The position numbers and the translations under genes were made by a program. From assembly GCF_900205755.1 (NCBI RefSeq), contig NZ_OANS01000003.1, positions 295,722-359,721 on the forward strand: a DNA stretch of 64,000 nucleotides. The letters run 5' to 3'. Shown in pieces: positions 29,664-37,703 of this stretch; the stretch's first letter is position 1, and each line of letters begins with the position of its first letter. Origin of the DNA: Polynucleobacter meluiroseus. GTDB taxonomy: Bacteria > Pseudomonadota > Gammaproteobacteria > Burkholderiales > Burkholderiaceae. The notes under the pieces are model-generated. The model worked only from the letters and a program-made list of their open reading frames with translations, ran no database searches and was not told the origin of the DNA.

Positions 29664-29963
29664 ATGGTTGATTTAAAATTAATTGTTGGGTTCGACTGGG
29701 ACTCTGGAAATGCTTATAAGAGCCATGATAAGCATGGGGTTTCTCAGGGGGAGGCAGAGGAGATTTTCTTTAATCAGCCTTTGTTGATAGTTTCGGATAA
29801 AAAACATAGCGAAGAGGAGTTGAGGTTTCTCGCCTTGGGTTCAACGAGGTTAGCGCGGTGTCTCTCCATCATTTTTACCCTACGAAATCAGGGCAAGTTA
29901 ATTAGAATAGTTTCGGCAAGGCCTATGAGCAAAAAAGAAAGGGCGTTTTATGAAAAAGCCTAA
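29664..29963 (+). CDS. brnT: BrnT family toxin
   Basis: RelE-like ribonuclease toxin, 99 aa. The pattern GFDWDSGNAYKSHDKHGVS followed by EAEEIFFNQPLLI is the BrnT hallmark, and it ends with IRIVSARPMSKKERAFYE. No Shine-Dalgarno stretch precedes the ATG at 29664, because a palindrome fills that place. It is first in the module, as in other brnTA pairs, and overlaps the antitoxin by 14 bp. Confidence 0.92.
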   Translation: MVDLKLIVGFDWDSGNAYKSHDKHGVSQGEAEEIFFNQPLLIVSDKKHSEEELRFLALGSTRLARCLSIIFTLRNQGKLIRIVSARPMSKKERAFYEKA

Positions 29964-30225
29964 TAAATTGTTAATCCCTACCTTTAAAAGCGAAAAAGAA
30001 GAGCGCATTTTTTGGGAAGAAAATGATGCTTCTGACTACTTCGATTTGACGAAGGTTGAGCGAGTGACAATGCCAAACTTAAAGCCAAGCACATCGTCAA
30101 TATCCTTGCGTTTGCCTCAAAGTTTTTTAGAGGGAGTTAAATTGCAAGCCAATAAGATAGATGTTCCCTATCAGTCTTTGATGAAAATTTGGCTAGCCGA
30201 AAAGTTGGAAGAAGCAACAAAATAA
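29950..30225 (+). CDS. brnA: BrnA/CopG-type antitoxin
   Basis: 91-aa antitoxin partner. It has FKSEKEERIFWEENDASDYF, MPNLKPSTSSISLRLPQSFL and VPYQSLMKIWLAEKLEE, typical of the CopG-antitoxin family that pairs with BrnT. The C-terminal half forms a ribbon-helix-helix DNA-binding fold. It overlaps brnT by 14 bp and ends 4 bp before xerD, so read-through into xerD is possible. Confidence 0.88.
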   Translation: MKKPNKLLIPTFKSEKEERIFWEENDASDYFDLTKVERVTMPNLKPSTSSISLRLPQSFLEGVKLQANKIDVPYQSLMKIWLAEKLEEATK

Positions 30226-30229
30226 CTCT

Positions 30230-31147
30230 GTGACTAAAACCGAGATCCATCAAGCTAGCGAAGAGGCAATCGAACGGTTTTGTGATGCCTGCTGGCTTGA
30301 AGATGGGCTAGCAAAAAATAGTTTGTCTGCCTACAGACGTGATTTATTGTTATTGGCTCAATGGCTTTATCGAGATTCAGGTCTTGATCTTTACGGCGTG
30401 ACTGAAAAAGATCTGACTGCCTACATTGCTTCTCGTCGTGCTGACAAGGCCACTACAGCAAATCGCCGCCTCACCGTATTTAAGCGCTTCTATCGCCATG
30501 CCTTGCGCATGAATTTGGTCAAGCACGACCCTTGCATCGGACTGCGCGCCGCCAAGCAGGCAATGCGTTTCCCAAAGACTTTGAGTGAGGAGCAAATTAC
30601 CGCTTTACTCGGCGCTCCAAATGTGGAGACTGCCTTGGGCTTGCGAGATCGCACCATGCTGGAGTTGATGTATGCCAGCGGTCTGCGCGTCTCGGAGATT
30701 GTCTCCCTAAAGACTGTTGCACTAGGTTTAAACGAAGGCGTTGTCAGAATTGTGAATGGCAAAGGCGGTAAAGAACGGCTAGTGCCTTTCGGTGGCGAGG
30801 CGGGTCAGTGGTTGAGGCGCTATCTTGCTGAGGCCAGAACATCCTTGCTCGAGGGTAAAACTAGTGATGCCGTATTTGTGGGTCGTCATACTGGCACGGG
30901 ACTGACACGTCAGGCCTTTTGGGCGCTGATTAAGCGTTACGCGACGATTGCTAATATTGCTGTAGCCCTTTCCCCCCACACATTGCGCCATGCCTTTGCA
31001 ACCCATTTGCTCAATCATGGTGCCGATTTAAGAGTGGTGCAACTCTTGTTGGGGCATGCGGATATCTCCACAACGCAAATTTATACCCATGTTGCACGAG
31101 AGCGCCTCAAATCCATTCACCAGCAACACCATCCCCGTGGGTCTTAG
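30230..31147 (+). CDS. xerD: Tyrosine recombinase XerD
   Basis: Site-specific recombinase that resolves chromosome dimers at dif together with XerC. The core-binding domain starts around ERFCDACWLEDGLAKNSL. The catalytic residues are visible: Arg in ASGLRVSEIVSL, His-x-x-Arg in HTLRHAFATHLL, His in LLLGHADISTTQIYTHV with the Tyr nucleophile. 305 aa, GTG start at 30230. XerD is favoured over XerC by overall pattern; not certain without a search. Confidence 0.93.
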   Translation: MTKTEIHQASEEAIERFCDACWLEDGLAKNSLSAYRRDLLLLAQWLYRDSGLDLYGVTEKDLTAYIASRRADKATTANRRLTVFKRFYRHALRMNLVKHDPCIGLRAAKQAMRFPKTLSEEQITALLGAPNVETALGLRDRTMLELMYASGLRVSEIVSLKTVALGLNEGVVRIVNGKGGKERLVPFGGEAGQWLRRYLAEARTSLLEGKTSDAVFVGRHTGTGLTRQAFWALIKRYATIANIAVALSPHTLRHAFATHLLNHGADLRVVQLLLGHADISTTQIYTHVARERLKSIHQQHHPRGS

Positions 31148-31190
31148 AGGGCTTTGCATCCATTACACGATAAGTGTTTAAGATAACGCC

Positions 31191-31826
31191 ATGAATTTCT
31201 ATTTAGCCCTGCTTCTTATCCCTGCCGCTTACCTGATTGGTTCTATCTCATTTGCGGTGGTAGTGAGTCAATGCATGAGCCTGCCTGATCCGCATTCTTA
31301 TGGTTCTGGCAATCCTGGTGCCACCAATGTATTGCGTACCGGCAATAAACTTGCGGCGGGCTTAACGCTGCTGGGGGATGGCCTCAAGGGGTATATCGCC
31401 GTAGCATTAGTGAAGATCATTTTGACTAATGCTGCCGTCAGCCCGGCAGAAACTGCGTGGCTTCTCTGTGGCGTGGTGGTGGCAGTATTTTTGGGGCATC
31501 TCTTTCCGATCTTTCATCGCTTTAAAGGCGGCAAAGGGGTTGCTACCGCTTGCGGTATTTTGTTCGGCATTAACCTCATATTGGGCTTAGCTTGTCTAAG
31601 TACCTGGATCATCGTGGCCGTGTTTTTGCGCTATTCCTCACTAGCGGCTTTAGCTACCGCAGTCTTTGCCCCCATTTACTTTGTATTCTTATTTGGCTTT
31701 CAACCCTTGAGCCTGGCCCTAGTGATTTTGTGCGTGCTTTTACTGTGGCGACATCGTAGCAATATCCGTAATTTACTCAATGGCAGCGAATCCCGTATCG
31801 GATCAAAAAAGAAAGTCTCTTCATGA
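31191..31826 (+). CDS. plsY: Glycerol-3-phosphate acyltransferase PlsY
   Basis: Membrane enzyme that acylates glycerol-3-phosphate from acyl-phosphate, the first step in phospholipid synthesis. Motifs: [31 protein letters not shown] and [16 protein letters not shown]. About five membrane segments, 211 aa. It overlaps the MAPEG gene by 4 bp. Confidence 0.95.
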   Translation: MNFYLALLLIPAAYLIGSISFAVVVSQCMSLPDPHSYGSGNPGATNVLRTGNKLAAGLTLLGDGLKGYIAVALVKIILTNAAVSPAETAWLLCGVVVAVFLGHLFPIFHRFKGGKGVATACGILFGINLILGLACLSTWIIVAVFLRYSSLAALATAVFAPIYFVFLFGFQPLSLALVILCVLLLWRHRSNIRNLLNGSESRIGSKKKVSS

Positions 31827-32194
31827 CAATTGCCTATGCTTGTGTGTTGTTTATGGGATTGTTTCCCTATGTCGCTACCGGAATCGCAAAGAAGGGCTTT
31901 GATGGCTATGACAATGCCATGCCAAGGCAGTGGCTGGCAAAGCAAACGGGGTTTAGGGCTAGAGCAAATGCCGCGCAAGCCAATCTTTTTGAGTCTTTAC
32001 CTTTCTTTTATGCTGCTGTCATCATTGCCTCTCTTGCAAAAGCCCCTCAAGAGCGCTTAGATCTTCTCGCCGCATGCTTTGTGCTTGCACGTGTGATTTA
32101 TCTCATTTGCTATGTTGCCAACTGGTCTAACACAAGGTCGATTGCTTGGTTTGCTGGCATCGTTTGTGTGGTGGCGATTTTTTGCCAAATCTAA
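31823..32194 (+). CDS. MAPEG family membrane protein
   Basis: 123-aa integral membrane protein with four hydrophobic segments. The sequence [20 protein letters not shown] is the MAPEG signature, with the N-E dyad typical of the family. Eukaryotic relatives are glutathione-dependent; bacterial roles are poorly known. It starts inside the plsY stop (ATGA), so it is co-translated with plsY. Confidence 0.88.
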   Translation: MTIAYACVLFMGLFPYVATGIAKKGFDGYDNAMPRQWLAKQTGFRARANAAQANLFESLPFFYAAVIIASLAKAPQERLDLLAACFVLARVIYLICYVANWSNTRSIAWFAGIVCVVAIFCQI

Positions 32195-32228
32195 GGTTTC
32201 TTTAGTTTGTTCATGGTAAATAATGCCA

Positions 32229-32255
32229 ATGTAATATATCATTGCTATATTACAT
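32229..32255 (+). promoter_or_regulatory. Palindrome upstream of vapBC module 2 (likely operator)
   Basis: Perfect 10-bp arms ATGTAATATA (32229-32238) and TATATTACAT (32246-32255) flank a 7-base centre. It stands 22 bp before the vapB start and leaves the GGAGG ribosome site free. Confidence 0.6.
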
Positions 32256-32277
32256 CTCATGCCCCACTGGAGGTCTA

Positions 32278-32529
32278 ATGAGCGACATTGCTAAATTATT
32301 TATGAGTGGTCGAAGCCAGGCCATTCGTTTGCCAGCCAAATTGCGGTTTCAGACAAGTCAGGTCCGCATTGAACAAGTGGGCAATGCCTTATGGGTTGTC
32401 CCGGATGAGCCCCAAGAGCAAAATTTGGGCAAATGGCTGAGCCATTTTTATCTGCAAAATGAATCCTTACCAGATGATTTTTTAAGTAATCGCAACGATC
32501 TACCTGCGCAAGAAAGAGACTGGGATTGA
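32278..32529 (+). CDS. vapB: VapB-type (AbrB/SpoVT fold) antitoxin, module 2
   Basis: 83-aa antitoxin with AKLFMSGRSQAIRLPAKLRF, the classic swapped-hairpin AbrB start seen in VapB proteins, and a C-terminal tail with SNRNDLPAQERDWD that fits toxin binding. I use the ATG at 32278 with GGAGG upstream; the frame opens 12 codons earlier inside the palindrome. One base separates its stop from vapC. Confidence 0.93.
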   Translation: MSDIAKLFMSGRSQAIRLPAKLRFQTSQVRIEQVGNALWVVPDEPQEQNLGKWLSHFYLQNESLPDDFLSNRNDLPAQERDWD

Positions 32530-32530
32530 T

Positions 32531-32938
32531 TTGAGCAAAAAGCAGAAAACATTTGACACGAATATTTGTAGCTATGTGCTCCGAAAGCATCCTCAAAATA
32601 TGCTGGAGCGCTTTGCGAAGCTTGATCGGGACGAGGTATGGCTATCGGCAATCGTTGCGGCTGAATTGCGCTTTGGTGTCGCGAAACTAGCTGTCCCCAA
32701 ATTTAGCGGTGTGGTCGAGTCGTGGTTAGCTGGTTTTGAAATTCGGCCTTGGCCAGTAAAGGCCGCCCATCACTATGCGCAAACCCGCAATCAATTGGAG
32801 AGGATAGGTCGTCCTATTGGCGGCATGGATTTAATGATCGCAGCACACGTGCAATCAGAAGACAGTATTCTCATCACTAACAATGCCAAAGAGTTTCTCC
32901 GAGTACCGGATCTCATCGTAGAAGAATGGCAGATTTAG
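32531..32938 (+). CDS. vapC: VapC-type PIN domain toxin, module 2
   Basis: PIN-domain ribonuclease, 135 aa. FDTNICSYVLRKHP has the first acidic residue, LSAIVAAELRFGVAK the conserved Glu, and IGGMDLMIAAHVQSEDSILI the later Asp residues. The start is TTG at 32531, directly after the antitoxin stop. It belongs to a different VapC group from module 1, with a different antitoxin fold, so the two modules are not duplicates. Confidence 0.93.
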   Translation: MSKKQKTFDTNICSYVLRKHPQNMLERFAKLDRDEVWLSAIVAAELRFGVAKLAVPKFSGVVESWLAGFEIRPWPVKAAHHYAQTRNQLERIGRPIGGMDLMIAAHVQSEDSILITNNAKEFLRVPDLIVEEWQI

Positions 32939-32978
32939 TTTTATGCAATCTACCCGAATTTATTTTTAAAGAAAAAGT

Positions 32979-33767
32979 ATGTCTAATAAAAAAAGCCTCA
33001 CCCCTAAAGTAGCAACTAAGAAAGCTGCTCCAATTAAAAAGCCGGTAAAAACTAGCCCAATTAAGCAAGTATCTAGTCCAGAAAACGAGACGGGCACTCC
33101 CTTATCCGTCATTATCCGTCGCCGTATTGAGGCAAAAAAAGCCCGTTTCCATGCTAACGACAATATCTCTGCTTTTATTAAACCGGGTGAAGTAGACCTG
33201 TTGATCGAAGAAGTAGCAGAAAAAATGCAGGCAGTTTTAGAGAGCTTGGTGATTGATACCGTGAGTGATCACAATACCCAAAATACCAGCCGCCGAGTGG
33301 CAAAGATGTACCTTAAGGAAGTGTTTAATGGGCGCTATACCGAACAGCCGGCCTTAACGAAGTTCCCAAATATCAGTCAGCTCAATGAGTTAATGATCAT
33401 CGGGCCAATCACCGTTCGCAGTGCCTGCTCTCATCATTTCTGCCCCATCATGGGCCGTATTTGGATTGGTGTTTTGCCAAGCAAAGAATCCGCTCTCATT
33501 GGCTTATCTAAGTATTCACGTTTGACCGAGTGGGTAATGTGTCGTCCGCAGATCCAAGAAGAGGCGGTGGTGGAATTAGCCGATATGCTCGAGAAAAAGA
33601 TTAAACCAATTGGGGTGGCCATCGTCATGGATGCAGATCACTTTTGCATGCAATGGCGTGGCGTTAAAGATCGTGACTCCAAAATGGTCAACAGCGTAAT
33701 GCGGGGCGCCTTCTTAAAGGATCCCAATTTGCGCCGCGAATTTCTGTCCTTGCTTGATAAAAGATAA
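32979..33767 (+). CDS. folE: GTP cyclohydrolase I with N-terminal basic tail
   Basis: Makes 7,8-dihydroneopterin triphosphate, the first step of folate synthesis. The catalytic domain (from about residue 60) has TSRRVAKMYLKEVFNGRY, the zinc cysteine and His in SACSHHFCPIMGRIWIG, GLSKYSRLTEWVMCRPQ and DADHFCMQWRGVKDRDSKM. The first about 45 residues are Lys/Pro-rich and not part of the fold. 262 aa; a later start within the tail is possible, but none is obvious. Confidence 0.94.
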   Translation: MSNKKSLTPKVATKKAAPIKKPVKTSPIKQVSSPENETGTPLSVIIRRRIEAKKARFHANDNISAFIKPGEVDLLIEEVAEKMQAVLESLVIDTVSDHNTQNTSRRVAKMYLKEVFNGRYTEQPALTKFPNISQLNELMIIGPITVRSACSHHFCPIMGRIWIGVLPSKESALIGLSKYSRLTEWVMCRPQIQEEAVVELADMLEKKIKPIGVAIVMDADHFCMQWRGVKDRDSKMVNSVMRGAFLKDPNLRREFLSLLDKR

Positions 33768-33781
33768 GCATCGTCATCAGT

Positions 33782-33997
33782 ATGCGATCAGCCTTAAACG
33801 CTTTTATTGGCCTATCTTTAGTGGGGATCATGTTTGGCTGCTCCAGCTATCCTGACGTCAATCAAGACCCCGCTAAGAACAATCTACAAACCTTTCAGCG
33901 AGACGCTGTTGATTGCGCGCAATCCTATCCAGAGTCGGGATCGGGAGCTCATGTGAAGGAGCGCATTAGCTGTATGAACCTCAAGGGCTGGCATTAG
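33782..33997 (+). CDS. Small predicted lipoprotein
   Basis: 71-aa protein with a signal peptide ending in a lipobox-like GIMFGC (Cys at residue 20), followed by SSYPDVNQDPAKNN. Two further Cys (in DCAQSYP and ISCMNLKG) could form a disulfide. No known family recognised. It lies 14 bp after folE and upstream of a Fur-box-like site. Confidence 0.7.
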   Translation: MRSALNAFIGLSLVGIMFGCSSYPDVNQDPAKNNLQTFQRDAVDCAQSYPESGSGAHVKERISCMNLKGWH

Positions 33998-34016
33998 CCT
34001 GACGGGTAATTAACAA

Positions 34017-34033
34017 TTGAGAATAATTCTCAA
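34017..34033. promoter_or_regulatory. Fur-box-like palindrome upstream of the HiPIP gene
   Basis: TTGAGAATAATTCTCAA is a perfect 17-bp palindrome (8-bp arms, one central base) that matches the core TGAGAATnATTCTCA of many Fur sites. It is 112 bp before the HiPIP start, so iron-dependent control of an iron-sulfur protein is plausible. Confidence 0.6.
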
Positions 34034-34144
34034 CTAAATTATTAATAGAATCAGACACTTATACGATTGATGGTGGCGCAATTTCTTCTGTTCTATGATC
34101 GGATCAGTTGCAGTTTCTGTTCCCATCTACTCTCTGGAGATCGT

Positions 34145-34456
34145 ATGAAAAATAGTCGTCGCCAATTTATGATTTTGTCCGCTGCTGGTGCCTGTACTTT
34201 GGCTTTGAACGGCACAGCTCAAGCTCAAGCTATGGTTGCTGAGACCGATCCTCAGGCTGTTGCTTTGGGTTACAAGGCTGATGCCTCTAAAGTAGATAAA
34301 GCCAAATTTCCTAAGTATGCTGCTGGACAGCTTTGTGGTAACTGTGCACTGTATCAAGGCGCTGCTGGTTCTGCAGCTGGTGGTTGTGCAATATTTGCTG
34401 GTAAGCAGGTGGCTAGCAAAGGCTGGTGCTCTGCTTATGCCAAGAAAGCAGCTTAA
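34145..34456 (+). CDS. High-potential iron-sulfur protein (HiPIP)
   Basis: Small periplasmic electron carrier with a [4Fe-4S] cluster. It has a Tat-type signal (KNSRRQFMILSAAGAC, twin Arg at 5-6) with cleavage near AQA, then a mature part with four cysteines: LCGNCALYQG, AAGGCAIFAG and KGWCSAYAKK. At 103 aa it has the family size. I use the ATG at 34145 after GGAGATCGT; the frame opens further upstream but the Tat motif fixes the start. Followed by a clear terminator. Confidence 0.94.
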   Translation: MKNSRRQFMILSAAGACTLALNGTAQAQAMVAETDPQAVALGYKADASKVDKAKFPKYAAGQLCGNCALYQGAAGSAAGGCAIFAGKQVASKGWCSAYAKKAA

Positions 34457-34483
34457 TACAGTCTTAACAGGCTATGAATGATA

Positions 34484-34511
34484 ATGCCGCTCATATTGAG
34501 CGGCATTTTTT
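34484..34511 (+). terminator. Rho-independent terminator after the HiPIP gene
   Basis: Perfect 10-bp stem ATGCCGCTCA/TGAGCGGCAT, 3-base loop TAT, then a run of six T (34506-34511). Confidence 0.92.
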
Positions 34512-34613
34512 ATGCTTCGAAAGCAATAAAGAGCAAGGAAGGCTGTTAAATAAAGTGGGCGTCAAAGTCATTACTGCCTTTCTAACCCTTCTAAAAAACA
34601 CCTGCCTAACTAT

Positions 34614-34754
34614 TTACTTTGCTTTGGAGGCTGCAATAGAGGCAATGCAATCCTGAATGCTGTAATTCTGATACTTGCCTGCGTTTTCCTTTTTCAAGGA
34701 TTGAGCGCACTCAGCGACAGAGTTGCGAACATGAATTTTTGGGGGGTTGCTCAT
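34614..34754 (-). CDS. Small conserved-looking protein, 46 aa
   Basis: Short ORF with ATG at 34754 and AGGAG 11-15 bases upstream. The protein begins MSNPPKIHVRNSVAECAQSL and ends DCIASIAASKAK; it is mostly polar with two Cys. No family recognised. It stands alone between the HiPIP terminator and the acyltransferase (same strand, 84 bp downstream of that gene's stop). The ribosome site and codon pattern support it. Confidence 0.6.
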   Translation of the reverse strand: MSNPPKIHVRNSVAECAQSLKKENAGKYQNYSIQDCIASIAASKAK

Positions 34755-34838
34755 AAGGTGAATTCTCCTAAAGTTATTTACTGGGGCCGGAGGCCAGCCC
34801 CTTATCTTATTCTAATCAGTTCCGTAGTTTAACTGACC

Positions 34839-36731
34839 TCACTTTGGGTTAAAACGCTCTACAACATAGTTTGAGGTGTAAGTGGTTAAGTGCCCCCCAT
34901 CAAAGCTAGATAGCTTATCAGCCGTATCGCCAAATCTAGTAATACATCCCTCAGGATTACACAATATATCTACTATGGATAAGTAGTGAACCCCTAATTT
35001 CTGAGCTAACTGCCTCATTTCAGGTTCAATTTGGAAAAAGTTTTGTTTAAGCCCAAATTTCATTCGATACGGCACCTGATAATTGTCACCCTCTTGGCTT
35101 CGATTGAATGCGTAATGCAAATAAAGTTGCTTGTAGAGGGTATCTTTCCATTGTGGGGCAGGACCTACCAAGGTGATTTTTGTGTATCCGTTTTCCTGAA
35201 GTAATGAAATTGTTTTTGAAACATCCATCCAATTGGGATAGTCCGTCCAATTGGCAGCCAAAATTAATTGTGCGGGACGCTCCTTTAGTACTCGGGCAAA
35301 GTTGATTTCAGCCCATTGAGGGCAGTTTTTTCGATTTGATAATTCGGTATTAAAAAGCGCAGGACACCCGCTTCCAAGCTCAACTATTTCAAACTTTTGG
35401 CCAAACTGCTCCTTATATCCGGCTACGAGATGACCTGCGTAGGAGTCACCCCATAAAAAAATTGCAGGGCGATTAGTTTCGATCGCTTTACTTTTTGCGA
35501 TTGCAATAGGTTCGGCTGGTTTTTCTGGATTTATGCTCAAGGCCAATAATTCTGGCGGTAATCTAAATTGCAAATGCTTTAGTCTAAATACATAGCCATC
35601 ACGATGGTAAGTATTGAACCCTTGATAGCCAATGAAAATCATAAGAATTAACAAAATGATAGATTTAACACCTTTGTGCGCCCCAAAGCGAATCGGCCTT
35701 TCAATTAGGTAATAAGTGCAGGCGGCCAAAGCAACCGATAGGGCTACAGTAATAAGGCGTATTAAGATAGATTCAGCCTCTCCGTGAAGAATATATTCGA
35801 ATGAGAGCAGGGGCCAATGCCATAAGTAAAGTGGGTAGCTAATCAATCCAATCCACACGAGCACTTTTTGCTTCAGTATTAAGCGGTTGCAAAGTGCATT
35901 TGGACCCGCAGCAATTAAAGCTGCGCTACCAAGGGCGGGCATAAGAGCCCAAAATCCAGGAAAAGCGTTAAATCTACTAATAACAATTGCGCAGATGATA
36001 ATGAGGCTCAACCCAACTATGGAAAGCCAGTCACACTTACGTAAAGACATGCTTTCTAATTGTTTATTGTGGGCAAAGTAGGCCAAAATTGCACCTATCA
36101 TTAGCTCCCAAAAACGCGCTTGAGGTAAGTAAAAAGCGGCGGCTGGATTTGAATTTGTAAATACGATAAAGATATTGATCGCAAAGGTTAAAAGTGCGAT
36201 TGCAATAGCAGTTTTTAGGACTGATATCTTCCACCTTAAACATAGTCCCACAAGAAATGGCCAAATTAAGTAGAACTGCTCTTCGATTCCGAGTGACCAC
36301 AAATGTAGTAGCGGCTTGGCGTCTGACGATCGATCAAAGTAACCACTTTCGTTCCATAAAACCCAATTAGAAATAAAACCTGCCCCTGAAGAAATATGCT
36401 TACCAAGTAACTTAAATTCATCGGCCAGTAAATTGAACCACCCAAATGCATAGCAGCTAAGCATTACTACAATAAGTGCTGGAAAAATTCGATTGATACG
36501 GTGTATGTAAAAGCGGGTAATGCTAAATTTTTCTTGAGCATATTCTTGAAAAAGAATGCGCGATATTAGGTAGCCAGAAATAACAAAGAAAACATCAACC
36601 CCAATGAAGCCACCAGTCAGAAAATCAGGGAAGGCATGAAAAATGACTACCAAGCTAACTGCTATAGCCCGTAGACCATCGATATCCGGTCTATAGGCTA
36701 GTTTTTTATCATCTATTGCTACTGCGGTCAT
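34839..36731 (-). CDS. O-acyltransferase of the OafA/YrhL type with C-terminal SGNH domain
   Basis: Two-domain membrane enzyme, 630 aa. The N-terminal acyltransferase 3 domain has YRPDIDGLRAIAVSLVVIFH and FIGVDVFFVISGYLISRILF, with about ten membrane segments up to residue 380. The C-terminal periplasmic SGNH-type domain has IFLWGDSYAGHLVAGY (catalytic Ser) and DGGHLTTY (catalytic Asp-His). Such enzymes O-acetylate surface polysaccharides. It opens the polysaccharide region and is divergent from the GT25 gene. Confidence 0.92.
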   Translation of the reverse strand: MTAVAIDDKKLAYRPDIDGLRAIAVSLVVIFHAFPDFLTGGFIGVDVFFVISGYLISRILFQEYAQEKFSITRFYIHRINRIFPALIVVMLSCYAFGWFNLLADEFKLLGKHISSGAGFISNWVLWNESGYFDRSSDAKPLLHLWSLGIEEQFYLIWPFLVGLCLRWKISVLKTAIAIALLTFAINIFIVFTNSNPAAAFYLPQARFWELMIGAILAYFAHNKQLESMSLRKCDWLSIVGLSLIIICAIVISRFNAFPGFWALMPALGSAALIAAGPNALCNRLILKQKVLVWIGLISYPLYLWHWPLLSFEYILHGEAESILIRLITVALSVALAACTYYLIERPIRFGAHKGVKSIILLILMIFIGYQGFNTYHRDGYVFRLKHLQFRLPPELLALSINPEKPAEPIAIAKSKAIETNRPAIFLWGDSYAGHLVAGYKEQFGQKFEIVELGSGCPALFNTELSNRKNCPQWAEINFARVLKERPAQLILAANWTDYPNWMDVSKTISLLQENGYTKITLVGPAPQWKDTLYKQLYLHYAFNRSQEGDNYQVPYRMKFGLKQNFFQIEPEMRQLAQKLGVHYLSIVDILCNPEGCITRFGDTADKLSSFDGGHLTTYTSNYVVERFNPK

Positions 36732-36975
36732 TTTGGTGCCTTTGGCATGTACTGGAGTTCCTTCAAATTGTGTGTAGCATTAAACGCTCACTTTGCTTGA
36801 TAATTTACCTCAGATACTTTTTTATCAGCAGCTACAAAGCTTAGCCTGCCCTAAGCTGTTTGTTAAGCTGGGGTTACGTTGGCCGTAAAGCCTTTTGTAT
36901 GACACTAAAATGTATAGCGTGTGTTTTAAGGTAGTTCAACGAAATTAACCCATTTACATCAAGAGCGAAGCCCCT

Positions 36976-37692
36976 TTGAGAAATTTACAGACCCTAGTGA
37001 TATCCATGTTGCGATCTCCAGACCGCCGTGCGCGTGCGTCTGAGGAACTGGAGAAAACGAGCTTAGACTGGCGGTTTTTAGATGGCGTTGATGGCCAGCT
37101 TTTGGTATTTCCAATACCCGAATACGATGCCAAGAAAGTAGAAAAACTACTTGGCCACCCACTCACGCTGGGCGAGATTGGCGTTTTTTTGTCGCATAAA
37201 GCAGCTTGGCAGTCTTGCGTGGATCAAAATAAGCCAACCTTGATCTTGGAGGATGACTTTATTTTATTGCCGCAATTTGAGAAAACGATTGATGCTTTGC
37301 TGAGCTATCCAAGCGACTGGGATATGTTCAGATTGCAAGGCTTAAAGAGCGCAGATCATATTCTGCTGCAAAAGCTTGGTGATCTCTCAGTGGTTTATAA
37401 CAAAAGCGATGCATTGGGCCTCACTGCCTCGCTGGTACATCCACGGGCGGCACAAAAATTACTCAATTATTCTCAAAAAATATATGAGCCAGTAGATCAT
37501 TTTATGGAGCATCGAGCTAGACATGGTCTTCAATTCTTAGCAGTTAACCCTTATCCATGTGAAATTTCACAGGCACCCACCACAATTGATCACCCCGATC
37601 GCCAGCCCATACGCGGGGGTCAGAAAATCAAACGCTCAGTTTGGCGCTGGCTTGATCGCAAATTTAGTCAAGATCCCTGGTTTCCTCGCTAA
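36976..37692 (+). CDS. Glycosyltransferase family 25 (LPS biosynthesis)
   Basis: 238-aa enzyme of GT25, which includes LPS galactosyltransferases. It has LQTLVISMLRSPDRRARA, GEIGVFLSHKAAWQSCVD and a metal-binding LILEDDFILLPQFE, then GLTASLVHPRAAQKLL. TTG start at 36976. Related to the truncated GT25 fragment at 44990-45451. The sugar is not known. Confidence 0.9.
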   Translation: MRNLQTLVISMLRSPDRRARASEELEKTSLDWRFLDGVDGQLLVFPIPEYDAKKVEKLLGHPLTLGEIGVFLSHKAAWQSCVDQNKPTLILEDDFILLPQFEKTIDALLSYPSDWDMFRLQGLKSADHILLQKLGDLSVVYNKSDALGLTASLVHPRAAQKLLNYSQKIYEPVDHFMEHRARHGLQFLAVNPYPCEISQAPTTIDHPDRQPIRGGQKIKRSVWRWLDRKFSQDPWFPR

Positions 37693-37703
37693 GGGGCGGG
37701 GCG

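Noticed and set aside
34474..34656. 60-codon frame starting in front of the HiPIP terminator
   Set aside because: It runs through the terminator hairpin and has no family match; a chance frame.
36838..36857. Inverted repeat AGCTTAG/CTAAGCT before the GT25 gene
   Set aside because: Seven-base arms without a T-run; neither terminator nor operator can be supported.
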